48,566 nucleotides of DNA from Myxococcota bacterium. GTDB lineage: Bacteria > Myxococcota_A > UBA9160 > UBA4427. This document shows, piece by piece, positions 8,398 through 17,223 of the stretch. Position 1 is the stretch's first letter, and each line of letters starts with the position of its first letter. The translations under genes and the position numbers were made by a program. Location of the stretch: assembly GCA_030748735.1 (NCBI GenBank), contig JASMLK010000156.1, positions 1-48,566 of the forward strand, read 5' to 3'. Under the pieces are notes generated by a model. It was given only the letters and a program-made list of their open reading frames with translations, was not told the origin of the DNA and made no database searches.

Positions 8398-9006
8398 TCA
8401 ACTTCGGCGGAGGTCGAAGACGCCCTGGTCACTTCTTCGCGGCAGGTTGTCGTCGCAGCGGGTGTTGTTGGTCGTCGTCGCTCCAGCTGGCGCAATGAGC
8501 GAGAACGTCCCGACCATGCTGTCGCCCTCGACTTCGATGCTGCCGACCGCCTTGTAGGCCGCGCGTCGCAGCGCGCCCGGTGTGGGCGGTGGATCCCTCA
8601 GGATCTCCATGACCGTCACGGTCGGCATGGAGGCCCCGACGACGACCCCATCGAAACGCGTCGGCACGGCGTCGTCGGGGTCGTATGGATCGTAGGGCGT
8701 GACGAAGTTCGGAATCGGATTCGTCCAACAGGGGGAGCCGAGCCACACGGATTCTCCGCGGACGTTGCCGTCCTCGTCCTGCTCGAGTTCGAAGGTGACG
8801 GTGCCCGAATCGGGGACGCCGACCGTCATCGACCACGACCCTTCCCAGGTGCCGGTCACGTCGACCTCGGGTCCCTCGGCGATCCCCGAAGAACCGGTAC
8901 GGTCGTCGAAGGAGCGGCAAGAGAGGCCTGCGAGCAGAACCATGACCAGCGCAAACATCAGATACGAGCCTCGGCGGCTCGCCTTGTCCAACAGTCGCAG
9001 GCGCAT
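8398..9006 (-). CDS. Putative lipoprotein of unknown function
   Basis: 202 residues. I chose ATG 9006 because the next residues form a lipoprotein-type leader: basic MRLRLLDKASRRGS, hydrophobic LMFALVMVLLAGL, then Cys. The box AGLSC is slightly off the usual consensus, so lipidation is likely but not certain. The mature part is acidic and Gly/Thr-rich, opening with VDVTGTWEGSWSM and VTFELEQDEDGNVRG, a beta-strand pattern seen in small secreted beta-barrel proteins that carry a 'GxW' start. A longer in-frame opening upstream has no good codon pattern. I do not recognise a named family. Confidence 0.7.
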   Translation of the reverse strand: MRLRLLDKASRRGSYLMFALVMVLLAGLSCRSFDDRTGSSGIAEGPEVDVTGTWEGSWSMTVGVPDSGTVTFELEQDEDGNVRGESVWLGSPCWTNPIPNFVTPYDPYDPDDAVPTRFDGVVVGASMPTVTVMEILRDPPPTPGALRRAAYKAVGSIEVEGDSMVGTFSLIAPAGATTTNNTRCDDNLPRRSDQGVFDLRRS

Positions 9007-9164
9007 GCGCGGGGGATGTCCTCGGTCGGGTCGATGTGGGGCAGTCGAGCCGGATCGCTGGTTGTCGATTGCCAGGAAGAATGACCGAGGCATATACTCG
9101 GCGCGGCGAAAATTATCCCGTAGAACACGGGGGCTTTCAACCAGCGCACGAGGTCGAAACATCA
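9007..9164. other. Intergenic region with an inverted repeat
   Basis: Contains CCGAG-GCATATA-CTCGG at 9085-9101, an inverted repeat that includes TATACT on the plus strand and TATATG on the minus strand. It lies upstream of the lipoprotein gene and could be its promoter or operator. Nothing else is seen. Confidence 0.35.
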
Positions 9165-9447
9165 TCGAGCCCGGGCTTTCCCGCGCACAAGAATCTTCGA
9201 CCCCTCGACGGTGCAGACCTCGACCGCCGGGATCATGAGCGAACACTCGGCGGACACCGACCCCGGAGGGGGAAGCCACCGCCCCACGAACGGCATCGGG
9301 CCGACCTGCATGAACGCGAACCCGTCGCCGGGGAACGGCTCTTCCCTCGCGATCGCCGACGCAACCAACTTGCATGGGCAGTCCGTGAATGACACAGTCG
9401 GGCATCTGCGTCGCGAACCCGCACGGCGACTGGGCGATCGAGACCAT
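9165..9447 (-). pseudogene. Small gene with a frameshift, product unknown
   Basis: Two abutting frames on the minus strand both show the strong G/C third-position bias of real genes. The 5' part, from ATG 9447, reads MVSIAQSPCGFATQMPD and continues to about 9370. The 3' part is one base out of phase and runs to TGA ending near 9162, through EEPFPGDGFAFMQVG, PMPFVGRWLPPPGS and CTVEGSKILV. Together they would make a protein of about 94 residues. A GTG start inside the second frame would alternatively give an intact 77-residue protein. The 5' end lies 11 bases from the divergent outer-membrane gene. I do not recognise the family; the Cys-rich, PAAR-like feel is only an impression. The frameshift could be real or a base-calling error. 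Confidence 0.5.
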
Positions 9448-9458
9448 CGAGGAGAAGT

Positions 9459-10262
9459 GTGAGCGTGAAGCGTTGCGTTGCTGTTCGCCGTGTCGGTCCG
9501 ATCGCGATCGTTGCCCTGTTTTCCCTGCTCGTCGTTCACGCGACGCCTGCGCGCGCCGGCACGGCCTTCGACGGCCCTCAGGCAGCCGGCGCAACGTTCG
9601 GCGCCGGCGCCGTGGCGGGCATGATTTGTTGGACCCTCGAACTCGGCACCCAGGATCGTTGGCGGATCGAAGAAGAGGTCGAACAACGCGACGACGACTT
9701 CGAACGCACGGGCTGGTATGGACAGCTCGCCGGCGCCTACGTGCTCGAGTTCATCGACGAAGGCGAGGAAGCCGACAGGCTGCAGGAAGTCTTCCCGGGC
9801 CCCGTCGACTTCGAACTCGACAGCCGCCATTCGGGCGGCATTCGTGTGGCGGTAGGCCGGCGCTGTCACGAGCGGCTCGCGGTCGAAGTCGAAGTCGAAT
9901 GGATCGCCCCCTACGAGGGAAGCCTCGACTCCGCGGACAAGAGCAAGCTGCGGGACATCCAAATCGCACCCGTGGCCAGCACGGTCAACGCCAAGGGCTA
10001 TCTCCTCACGGGTCGCATCCAGCCCTACCTGTTGGCGGGTGTCGGTGTTCTTTCGGTTTCCACCGAGTCGAAGAACACGGCCGACAACAAGGGTGGAACC
10101 AAGCGCACCGGGCAGCTCGCCGTTCGCGGCGGGGGTGGTGTCGATTTCTACCTGAACCGCAACTGGGTGCTCAACTTCGGCGTCGACTACCTGTACTCGG
10201 CCACGAACCTCGAGTACCTCGACTTTCTGACGGTCAGCACGGGCGTGCAGTACCGCTTCTGA
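9459..10262 (+). CDS. Outer-membrane beta-barrel protein
   Basis: 267 residues from GTG 9459, chosen because GAGGAGAA lies just before it and a classic signal peptide follows: basic VKRCVAVRR, hydrophobic IAIVALFSLLVV, cleavage after TPARA. The mature chain alternates polar and hydrophobic residues in amphipathic strands, ends each strand with aromatic residues, and closes with GVQYRF, the C-terminal phenylalanine that the BAM complex recognises. The pattern matches the OmpA-like/OMP_b-brl family of small eight-strand barrels (VRGGGGVDFYLNRNWVLNFGVDYLY). No peptidoglycan-binding domain follows. Location in the outer membrane is a confident inference; the role is unknown. Confidence 0.85.
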   Translation: MSVKRCVAVRRVGPIAIVALFSLLVVHATPARAGTAFDGPQAAGATFGAGAVAGMICWTLELGTQDRWRIEEEVEQRDDDFERTGWYGQLAGAYVLEFIDEGEEADRLQEVFPGPVDFELDSRHSGGIRVAVGRRCHERLAVEVEVEWIAPYEGSLDSADKSKLRDIQIAPVASTVNAKGYLLTGRIQPYLLAGVGVLSVSTESKNTADNKGGTKRTGQLAVRGGGGVDFYLNRNWVLNFGVDYLYSATNLEYLDFLTVSTGVQYRF

Positions 10263-10286
10263 GCCCCTGCGAGAAGAACGCGTCGC

Positions 10287-12455
10287 TCAACCGTTCGAAC
10301 CACGTCGGAACTCGGCGTAGTCGACGAGTGCCTTCAAGGCGCGCACCGCGCGGTGGGCACTGGCGTGACAGTATCGCCCCTGGACGGTGACCCCGGTCGG
10401 CCCCGGATTCTCGGGATGGGTGTGCACGAGTTCGGTGGCCGAGAGCACGGGCACGTCGTGTTCGTCACTCGCCACCCGGGCCGCCTCCGCATAGCGCCCC
10501 TCCTGCTTCGCATGGAACGTTGCGATGCGCTCGAGGCCGTGGTCCGGATAGAAGGGACCCGAAGCGTAGACGCCACCCTGGGCGCCCTGGATCCCGAGGC
10601 CCAGGTGGATCATGGCGTCGACGTCGGGATGCCCCGCCACCATCGACAGCACCTCGGCAATGGTGTCACGCCCTTCGCCTCCCGCGAGATCGATCGGATT
10701 GTTGCGACTCCAACGGGCGGGGACCATCTGGTCGATCGCTTCCCGCAACTCGGTTGGCAGCGGGATCAGGTCGAGGCCGACGTCAGCGCATGCGTCGGCC
10801 GCGAGGACGCCCCACCCTCCCACGGTGCTGAACACGACCGTGTTCTTGCCACGCGGTACGGGCTGGGTGGCGAGGGTCGCCGCCCATTCGAACGCTTCTT
10901 CGACCGTTCCCGGGCGCAGCACACCGTACTGGCGGCAGATTCCGTCGAAGACGCGCGCGTCACTCGCCAACGCGCCGGTGTGGCTGGCAGCCGCCCGCTT
11001 CCCCGTTTCGGCAACGCCGCCCTTGACCAACACGAGGGGCTTGCGCGACGTGAGGTTGCGGACCGAACGCTTGAAGTGCTCCCCGTCGGCGACACCTTCG
11101 AGGTAGGCGAGCACGACCTTCGTGTCGTCGTCGGCCGCGAAGTAGTCGAGCAGATCGCACAAGGAGGTCTGCGCCGAATTGCCCAGCGACACCGCCTTGC
11201 TCACACCGACCCCGGTTCCACACGCATAGTTGAGAAACGACGAAACGAGGTTGCCACTCTGGCTCGCCACCGCGATCCCGCCGGCGGGCGGATACGGCGG
11301 GACGATCTGCGCGCACATCGAGACCGACGTCGAGATCACCCCCTGCCCGTTCGGGCCGATCATCAAGATCCCGAGTTCATCGGCGGTGCGCACCAGTTCT
11401 TCCTGCAACGCAACGCCCTCGGGCCCCGCTTCCCCATAACCCGCGCTGGTCACGAACGCGGCGCGCACGCCCTTCTTCGCGCACGCGCGCAGCAGTTCCA
11501 CGTTGGCCTTGTTCGGCGTGCAGACGAACACGAGGTCGGCTGCGCCGTCGGGTACCTGCGAGACATCGGGAAGCGTCGGCGCGCCAAGCACCTCCGCCTG
11601 GTCGGGCTTCACGGGAAAGATGTCGCCCTCGAAACCGAAACGCCGCAGGTTGTGAAGCGTCGCGAAACCGAACTTGCCGGGGTGGCTCGACACGCCGGCC
11701 ACGATCACGCCCTTGGGACGGAACAGCGGTTCGTAGCGCGCGAGGAGTGCTGCGTCGTCGAGCTGAGCGCCCTCGCTCGCCCCGGCGTCCGTGCTGGTAG
11801 CCGCGCCGAGTTCGACGAGGGCGTCCACCGCAACGGGGCGTGAGCCCGCGATGATCACCGGGTTGAGGTCGACGCTGGCGATGTCGCTGCGCTCGCAGCC
11901 GAGGCGCCCGAGCCCAACGATCATCTCGACCAACGCGTCCTCGTCGACAGCCGGCTCGCCGCGAAAGGGCTGCTGGATCAGCGCACGACCTTCGAGGGCC
12001 GAGATCATGCGGCGCGCCTCGACTTCGCTCACCGGCGTTGCCGCAAACGTTACGTCCCCCTGAACCTCGGCCAGGATGCCACCCAGGCCGAGCAAGACAC
12101 AGGGACCGAATTGTTCGTCGCGCACGAGCCCGAGGATCAGCTCGCGATTCCCCTTCACCATCTCGGCGACCAGCAGACTCACCTCGCCGTCTTCCGGCGT
12201 CGCCTTGCCGAGCAGTTCGCTCGCGGCTTCGCGCACGGCCGCTTCGTCGCCGAGGGCGAGGTGTACGAGATCGCGCTCGGTCTTGTGTGCGATCGCATCG
12301 CCACACAGCTTCAAGACGACGGGAAAGCCGATCTCGCCTGCGGCTTTGGCCGCGGCTTCAGCGTCCTCGACCTGTCGTTCCCGGGCGAAGGAAACACCGC
12401 AATCGCGCAGCAGTTCCTTCGACGCGAATTCGGAAAGCGTCGTGCTCGTATTCAT
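10287..12455 (-). CDS. ADP-forming acyl-CoA synthetase (acetate-CoA ligase type), ATP-grasp domain first
   Basis: 722 residues. Interconverts acyl-CoA plus ADP and phosphate with acid, CoA and ATP. The N-terminal 220 residues are the ATP-grasp (beta) domain, with GFPVVLKLCGDAIAHKTE at 43-60. From about 242 comes the CoA-binding Rossmann domain (RPKGVIVAGVSSHPGKFG), then the ligase domains with ASQSGNLVSS at 398. The phosphorylated histidine of this family is H492 in AASHTGALASD. In many archaea the alpha and beta parts are separate or in the opposite order; here beta precedes alpha in one chain. It lies 41 bases downstream of the one-haem cytochrome gene on the same strand, so it may share its transcript. 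Acyl specificity cannot be read from sequence. Confidence 0.93.
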   Translation of the reverse strand: MNTSTTLSEFASKELLRDCGVSFARERQVEDAEAAAKAAGEIGFPVVLKLCGDAIAHKTERDLVHLALGDEAAVREAASELLGKATPEDGEVSLLVAEMVKGNRELILGLVRDEQFGPCVLLGLGGILAEVQGDVTFAATPVSEVEARRMISALEGRALIQQPFRGEPAVDEDALVEMIVGLGRLGCERSDIASVDLNPVIIAGSRPVAVDALVELGAATSTDAGASEGAQLDDAALLARYEPLFRPKGVIVAGVSSHPGKFGFATLHNLRRFGFEGDIFPVKPDQAEVLGAPTLPDVSQVPDGAADLVFVCTPNKANVELLRACAKKGVRAAFVTSAGYGEAGPEGVALQEELVRTADELGILMIGPNGQGVISTSVSMCAQIVPPYPPAGGIAVASQSGNLVSSFLNYACGTGVGVSKAVSLGNSAQTSLCDLLDYFAADDDTKVVLAYLEGVADGEHFKRSVRNLTSRKPLVLVKGGVAETGKRAAASHTGALASDARVFDGICRQYGVLRPGTVEEAFEWAATLATQPVPRGKNTVVFSTVGGWGVLAADACADVGLDLIPLPTELREAIDQMVPARWSRNNPIDLAGGEGRDTIAEVLSMVAGHPDVDAMIHLGLGIQGAQGGVYASGPFYPDHGLERIATFHAKQEGRYAEAARVASDEHDVPVLSATELVHTHPENPGPTGVTVQGRYCHASAHRAVRALKALVDYAEFRRGSNG

Positions 12456-12495
12456 GTAGGGGAAGCTCTCGGTCGGCCGCGCAACCGCGACCGTG

Positions 12496-13299
12496 CTAGC
12501 GCACGGAAATCACGTGGGCCGACGAGAACTTCACTCGACCGCTCTTGCCCGTGTACGTGCCGCGGATCAACTTTCCGTAGATGGGATGGATTTCGTACCC
12601 GAGCGGGCTCGCCTTCTCGGTGCCGTAGAAGTACGCGGCCACCAACGGGAGTTCTCCCGCCTTGTCGGGGGCCTTCAAGGTGAAGATCACCTTGCTCTTG
12701 GACCAGGCCCGGCTCGGAGCGTCGGATTCGACGCCAGTGATGTTGACGAAGCTCAGGTTGCGACCGAAGCGCTCGGGTCGCTTTTCGATCCAGTCGGTCT
12801 GCGGCGAACCGCTGGGGCCGATGATGGTCGGTGTGCCGGCGATTTCCCATCCAACCTGGGACGCGGAGCGGGCGTACCAACGATGGGCGCGGTCCACGAG
12901 AGCGATCCCGACGACCGGCCCGGCACCGCCCGTCACCTTGACCGTCACCTGGAAGGTTTCACCCTTGGCAACCTGCGGCGGAAATTCGACCGTGACCTTT
13001 GCGTTGGCGTCTACCGCCTTGATGTGGCTGGCCAGGGTCTGTCGCTCTTCTTCGCTGAGCTTTCCGTATGCCCCTTCGCCCGCGAGGATCGTGGCGATGT
13101 GCTTGCGATCGGCAACTTCCTTGCCCGCACGTTCTCCCGAACCGGCCAGGGCACTTTCGTCCGTCGATGAATGGCAGGGAGCGCAGTACGGAATCGCGTC
13201 GGTCTGGAAGTCGGGGGTGCCCCCGGGATAGGCCGCGACCCACGTGGGTGCGACGATGCCCAGGACCGAAAGCACAGCGAGCAACCGGGTTGCCTTCAT
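12496..13299 (-). CDS. One-haem c-type cytochrome with a secreted beta-domain
   Basis: 267 residues. ATG 13299 is preferred over an upstream in-frame start because AGGAGG precedes it and a signal peptide follows directly (MKATRLLAVLSVLGIVAPTWVAA). One haem site is visible, C39-A-P-C42-H43 in IPYCAPCHSS. After a helical stretch the chain becomes beta-rich from about 97 (KVTVEFPPQVAKGETFQVTV), resembling Ig-like or Reeler/DOMON-like domains found beside cytochromes, and ends without an anchor. The start codon overlaps the stop of the five-haem gene (TGATG), so the two are translationally coupled. Probably a periplasmic electron carrier for that partner. No exact family recognised. Confidence 0.85.
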   Translation of the reverse strand: MKATRLLAVLSVLGIVAPTWVAAYPGGTPDFQTDAIPYCAPCHSSTDESALAGSGERAGKEVADRKHIATILAGEGAYGKLSEEERQTLASHIKAVDANAKVTVEFPPQVAKGETFQVTVKVTGGAGPVVGIALVDRAHRWYARSASQVGWEIAGTPTIIGPSGSPQTDWIEKRPERFGRNLSFVNITGVESDAPSRAWSKSKVIFTLKAPDKAGELPLVAAYFYGTEKASPLGYEIHPIYGKLIRGTYTGKSGRVKFSSAHVISVR

Positions 13300-13940
13300 C
13301 AGTTCGTTCCCTCCTGGAATTGCGAATGGCAGCGACCGCACTGTGCTCGAACGAGCAGTGGGTCCATGAAGAACATCTGCGCGTCATCGCCGCCGTCATG
13401 GACCGTGTGACACTCGACGCAGTCCACTCCGAGGTCGGCATTGTGCACCGCCAGGGCATGGAACCGCAATGCGGCGTCCTGTTCGTCGACCGCCGGGCGA
13501 AATGCCGGGTGGCACTGCCGGCAATCCGCCTCGCCGAGTGGGTACTTCATGTGGTCGGGTTCTTCGAAATCACCGCCGAGCCACACCAACGCATCCTTCG
13601 CCGCGAGGGCCTTCACCCTGGCACGCCCCACGAATCCCACACCGCCATGGCAATCGATGCAGCGAAAGGCCCGCTCCCGGGTCGTGGAGACGCGATCGGG
13701 CGCGCTGTCCGCTGGTGCATCGCCCCGGCCTCGGAAGCCCTCCGCATTGTGGAACCCCGCGAGAGTACGCGGCGGTGCGGCATCGAAACCCTCGCGAATC
13801 GCACCGTGCAAGATGTCGCCATTGGGTAGGTGACAGGCGTTGCAGAAGTCGTTGTTGGCCTCGACGGCGTCGCTCCCGAACCAACCCGCCAACGCACCCA
13901 CGACGAGCAACACGCCGACGATCTCCGCCCTCCCCAACAC
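13299..13940 (-). CDS. Membrane-anchored five-haem cytochrome c
   Basis: 213 residues. An N-terminal hydrophobic helix (about 6-20, VGVLLVVGALAGW) is probably an uncleaved anchor like that of NapC/NrfH quinol dehydrogenases. Five CxxCH haem sites follow: C33-H37, C94-H98, C140-H144, C174-H178 and C201-H205, with spare histidines such as H45, H64, H130 and H166 as possible distal ligands. The start is GTG 13940 with GGGGGA five bases upstream. NapC/NrfH proteins usually have four haems, so this is a related but distinct layout. It begins an operon with the one-haem cytochrome and perhaps the acyl-CoA synthetase. Likely passes electrons between the quinone pool and a periplasmic acceptor; the acceptor is unknown. 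Confidence 0.88.
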   Translation of the reverse strand: MLGRAEIVGVLLVVGALAGWFGSDAVEANNDFCNACHLPNGDILHGAIREGFDAAPPRTLAGFHNAEGFRGRGDAPADSAPDRVSTTRERAFRCIDCHGGVGFVGRARVKALAAKDALVWLGGDFEEPDHMKYPLGEADCRQCHPAFRPAVDEQDAALRFHALAVHNADLGVDCVECHTVHDGGDDAQMFFMDPLLVRAQCGRCHSQFQEGTN

Positions 13941-14082
13941 ACGCGTCCCCCTGTGATTACCCGACGACCTCCCCCCGGATGGAGGGGCTCAGCGTGAATT
14001 GCAGGCTAGGATATTCGGCCCTTTCAGACCCCACCCCGAATCCGACCCGCTCGCGGCGGCGCGATTCAGCGAAGGACTCCCC
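13941..14082. other. Divergent promoter region, cytochrome operon and LLM gene
   Basis: 142 bases between divergent starts. A short inverted repeat CCTCC...GGAGG lies near 13970-13987, and TAGGAT near 14009-14014 on the plus strand could be a -10 box for the LLM gene. No further signal found. Confidence 0.35.
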
Positions 14083-14967
14083 ATGAGTACCGATCTCGGA
14101 CGTCTCGGCGTTTGGGCCGCCCTCGACGCACTCGACGCCGAAGCCGCAGCAAAGTTCGCCCGCCAACTCGAAGACTGGGGCTACACCGCACTGTGGACCC
14201 CCGAAGCCGTGGGGCGCGACCCGTTCGCGTTCATCGGCTTCCTGGCCGGGCGCTGCGAGCGGCTCGTCTTCGCGACCGGCATCGCCAACATCTATGCCCG
14301 CGACCCGATGACGATGAAGGGCATCCACCAGACGATCGAAGAACTCGCACCCGGGCGCTTCGTGCTCGGGCTGGGCGTCTCCCACCAACACCTGGTGAGC
14401 AAGGTCCGTGGCCACCAATACAAAAAGCCCCTGACCACCATGCGCAACTACCTCGAAGCGCTCGAAGGCGCGCTCTACATGGGCGCCAAGCCGGCCAGCC
14501 AGGCCCCGATCGTGATCGCGGCCCTGCGCGACAAGATGCTCGAACTCGCAGCGACGAAGACTGCGGGGGCGCATCCGTACCTCGTTCCGCCCGAACACAC
14601 CAAGCGCGCACGCAAGGTCATGGGGCCCGACGCATGGCTGTGCCCCGAACAGATGGTGATCCTCGACAGCGACGCCAGCAACGCCCGCGCGGTCGCGCGC
14701 AAGCACCTGGCCGTCTATCTCGGTCTTCCGAACTACCAGAACAACTTGAAGCAGTTCGGCTTCGAGGACAGGGACTTCGCCGACGGCGGAAGCGACCGGC
14801 TGGTCGACGCGATCGTGGCGTGGGGCGACGAACGAGCCCTGCGCGACCGTATCGACGCCCATCATCGTGCGGGCGCGAACCACGTCTGCATCCAGGCCTT
14901 CCGCCCCGACGGCGAGATGAGCCCCGACCTGCGCGCCCTCGAGGCCCTTGCCCCGGCGGCCGGCTAA
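14083..14967 (+). CDS. LLM-class oxidoreductase, probably F420-dependent (MSMEG_4141-like family)
   Basis: 294 residues of the bacterial luciferase-like TIM-barrel fold. The opening [14 protein letters not shown], then [18 protein letters not shown] and [16 protein letters not shown], match the pattern I know from the TIGR03620 'probable F420-dependent oxidoreductase' family of about 280 residues. These enzymes take hydride from reduced deazaflavin F420. ATG 14083 is the first Met that starts on family sequence; an upstream in-frame ATG at 13999 would add unrelated residues. dapL follows after 67 bases and may be cotranscribed. F420 use is inferred from family; no F420 biosynthesis gene lies in the window. 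Confidence 0.85.
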   Translation: MSTDLGRLGVWAALDALDAEAAAKFARQLEDWGYTALWTPEAVGRDPFAFIGFLAGRCERLVFATGIANIYARDPMTMKGIHQTIEELAPGRFVLGLGVSHQHLVSKVRGHQYKKPLTTMRNYLEALEGALYMGAKPASQAPIVIAALRDKMLELAATKTAGAHPYLVPPEHTKRARKVMGPDAWLCPEQMVILDSDASNARAVARKHLAVYLGLPNYQNNLKQFGFEDRDFADGGSDRLVDAIVAWGDERALRDRIDAHHRAGANHVCIQAFRPDGEMSPDLRALEALAPAAG

Positions 14968-15034
14968 CCAGCACAAACCGCACCGCACGCACAACGAGTA
15001 CGACCGACACGCAGAACAGGAGAAACAGCAGGAC

Positions 15035-16261
15035 ATGGCCCGTATCAACGAAAACTTCCAGAAGCTCGCGGCTGGCTACCTCTTTCCCGAAATCGGCCGG
15101 CGCGTCGCCGCCTACGCCGAAGCGAACCCCGGCGCCGACATCATTCGCCTCGGGATCGGCGACGTGACCCTGCCACTCGCCCCTGCAGTCGTCTCGGCCA
15201 TGCACGACGCGGTCGAAGAGATGGGCACCGACAAGGGTTTCCGCGGCTACGGGCCCGAAAACGGCTACGACTTCCTCGTCGACGCGATTCGCGAACACGA
15301 CTACCGCTCGCGCGGCATCGAACTCGCGGCTAGCGAGATCTTCGTTTCCGACGGCAGTAAACAGGACAGCGGCAACATCCAGGAGATCTTCGGGGCGGGT
15401 TGCACGCTTTCGGTTACCGATCCGAGCTACCCCGTCTACGTCGACACCAACGTCATGGCCGGGCGCACCGGTGAGGTCGACGAAGGCGGCTACTACGGCG
15501 GGATCACCTATCTCGCTGCAACCGAAGAGAATGGCTTCATGCCGGGGCCGCCCTCCGAAGCCATCGACCTCGCCTACCTGTGTTCGCCCAACAACCCGAC
15601 CGGCGCGGTCGCAACGCGCGAAAACCTCGCAGCCTGGGTCGCCTGGGCGAAGGACTGCGACGCGGTGCTGCTCTTCGACGCCGCCTACGACGCCTTCATC
15701 CAGGACCCGGCGCTCCCGCGATCGATCTTCGAAATCGAAGGCGCGAAGGACTGCGCGATCGAGATGCGCAGCTTTTCGAAGCGCGCCGGCTTCACCGGTG
15801 TTCGCTGCGCCTACATGGTGATCCCCGAAACCGTCATGGGCACGACCGGCGGCGGCGAGCGCGTTTCACTGAACAAGCTCTGGGGCCGCCGACACGCCAC
15901 GAAGTTCAACTCGGTGCCCTACGTGATCCAGCGCGCGGCGGCCGCGACCTTCAGCCCGGAGGGCCAGGCCCAGACGCAGGAGCAGGTGCGTCACTACATG
16001 GACAACGCACGCCTCATCCGCGAGGGCCTCGGGTCCGCGGGGTTCACCGTCTTCGGCGGAGAGCACGCCCCCTACATCTGGATGCGCACCAAGGACGGAC
16101 AGAGCTCGTGGGACTGCTTCGACGATCTGCTCGAAAACGCACAGGTGGTCGGCACCCCGGGTTCGGGCTTCGGTCCGGCGGGCGAAGGCTACTTCCGCAT
16201 CTCCGCGTTCAATTCGCGAGAGAACGTCGAAGAAGCGATCCGCCGCATCACGAAGCGCTAG
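15035..16261 (+). CDS. dapL: LL-diaminopimelate aminotransferase
   Basis: Converts tetrahydrodipicolinate directly to LL-diaminopimelate with glutamate as amino donor, a one-step bypass of the DapD/C/E route to lysine and peptidoglycan precursor. The 408 residues start with the family signature [19 protein letters not shown] and contain [26 protein letters not shown] (184-190) and the PLP-binding lysine K249 in [12 protein letters not shown], all diagnostic for DapL over ordinary class I aminotransferases. ATG 15035 has GGAGA and CAGGAC upstream. Its last four bases overlap the convergent sixA gene. DapL occurs in plants, chlamydiae, spirochaetes, deltaproteobacteria and relatives, which helps with the lineage. 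Confidence 0.96.
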   Translation: MARINENFQKLAAGYLFPEIGRRVAAYAEANPGADIIRLGIGDVTLPLAPAVVSAMHDAVEEMGTDKGFRGYGPENGYDFLVDAIREHDYRSRGIELAASEIFVSDGSKQDSGNIQEIFGAGCTLSVTDPSYPVYVDTNVMAGRTGEVDEGGYYGGITYLAATEENGFMPGPPSEAIDLAYLCSPNNPTGAVATRENLAAWVAWAKDCDAVLLFDAAYDAFIQDPALPRSIFEIEGAKDCAIEMRSFSKRAGFTGVRCAYMVIPETVMGTTGGGERVSLNKLWGRRHATKFNSVPYVIQRAAAATFSPEGQAQTQEQVRHYMDNARLIREGLGSAGFTVFGGEHAPYIWMRTKDGQSSWDCFDDLLENAQVVGTPGSGFGPAGEGYFRISAFNSRENVEEAIRRITKR

Positions 16262-16710
16262 CCCGGTCGTTCGATCCAGGCGAGTTCCCAGCGATCGTCT
16301 TCACCCTCGAGACAGGCGACGGTCGAGGTGGGGAAGTTCACGGGTGTGCGTCGGGCATCCCCTTCCGTCAGCCGACCGACCAGGTGGGCCACGAAAGGGA
16401 GATGGCCGACGAACATGAGCGATTCGCGCTCGCCGAACAGCGACATCGCCATCGGGTCGACGGGGTCTTCGGGATGGAGCCCCGGCGTTTCGATCACCCC
16501 TGCTGCGGGTTCGAGACGCGCAGCCAGGATCTCGGCGGTTTCGCGGGCGCGCACACGCCCGCTGTGGCGGATCTGGTTCACCTGCACATCGCGGGCCACC
16601 AGCGCATCGGCCACCCGCGCGACGTCCGCGCGACCGGCATCGGTGAGCGTTCGCGCCGCATCGCTTACGGCGGGGCCGGCTTCGCCGTGTCGCACGATCA
16701 GGAGTTTCAT
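16258..16710 (-). CDS. sixA: SixA-type phosphohistidine phosphatase
   Basis: 150 residues of the histidine phosphatase superfamily. The catalytic motif LIVRHGEA puts the nucleophile at H8. The later [13 protein letters not shown] supplies the second catalytic histidine, and the conserved arginine lies in [14 protein letters not shown]. The short length without extra domains matches SixA, which dephosphorylates histidine phosphotransfer domains of phosphorelays. Its start overlaps the stop of the upstream VOC gene (ATGA), so both are one translation-coupled unit. Partner phosphorelay is not in the window. Confidence 0.88.
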   Translation of the reverse strand: MKLLIVRHGEAGPAVSDAARTLTDAGRADVARVADALVARDVQVNQIRHSGRVRARETAEILAARLEPAAGVIETPGLHPEDPVDPMAMSLFGERESLMFVGHLPFVAHLVGRLTEGDARRTPVNFPTSTVACLEGEDDRWELAWIERPG

Positions 16711-17138
16711 GCCGGGACGTCGACCTGCGACCGGTCCGAGTCGATCCGCCCGAGTTGCCCACCCGGTGCGATGAACTCGACGGTGTTTCCGCCGGGATCA
16801 CCGACGAACATCTGTCCGACGTTCTCGCCGAGCCCCGTGACTTCGAACCCCGCGGCTTCGAGCCGAACCCTGGTCGCCGCGTAGTCTTCGATTTCGAAGG
16901 CAATGTGATTCGCGATCGGGTTCCCCTTGCCACCGGTCGATGCTTCGGGGCCGCCGCGCATGCTCTCGGGCGTTTCGATCAGATGTAGCTGCACGGGGCC
17001 GGCCTGGTACCACGTACCGGGAAAACCGAAGTCGGGTCGTTCGATTTCGGGCAGGCCGAGAAGGTCGCCGTAGAAGCGCCTCGCGGCATCGAGGTCCTCG
17101 ACGCTGAGCGAAACGTGATGGGTTCCCTTGGTGAGCAT
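16707..17138 (-). CDS. VOC-family protein (glyoxalase/dioxygenase superfamily)
   Basis: 143 residues with two beta-alpha-beta-beta-beta modules. Metal-ligand candidates are H8 (GTHHVSLSVEDLD), the glutamine or histidine in the second strand (VQLHLIE), H in NHIAFEIEDY and E in NTVEFIAPGG. ATG 17138 was chosen because AGGAGA precedes it by seven bases. The final residues reach into the sixA start (four-base overlap). The superfamily includes glyoxalase I, fosfomycin resistance proteins and extradiol dioxygenases; this one cannot be assigned to a reaction. It is not close to the GloA at 36991. Confidence 0.85.
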   Translation of the reverse strand: MLTKGTHHVSLSVEDLDAARRFYGDLLGLPEIERPDFGFPGTWYQAGPVQLHLIETPESMRGGPEASTGGKGNPIANHIAFEIEDYAATRVRLEAAGFEVTGLGENVGQMFVGDPGGNTVEFIAPGGQLGRIDSDRSQVDVPA

Positions 17139-17223
17139 GGTTCTTCTCCTGGCTCGCAGCAGCCGCGCGTTCGAATCGGGCGATGATAGATCGTGCGGAC
17201 ATGCTCGCACCCTCGCGTTCGCT

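Noticed and set aside
16707..17138. Glyoxalase I assignment for this VOC protein
   Set aside because: It does not show the GloA opening or the clear H/E/H/E ligand spacing that the 36991 gene has.
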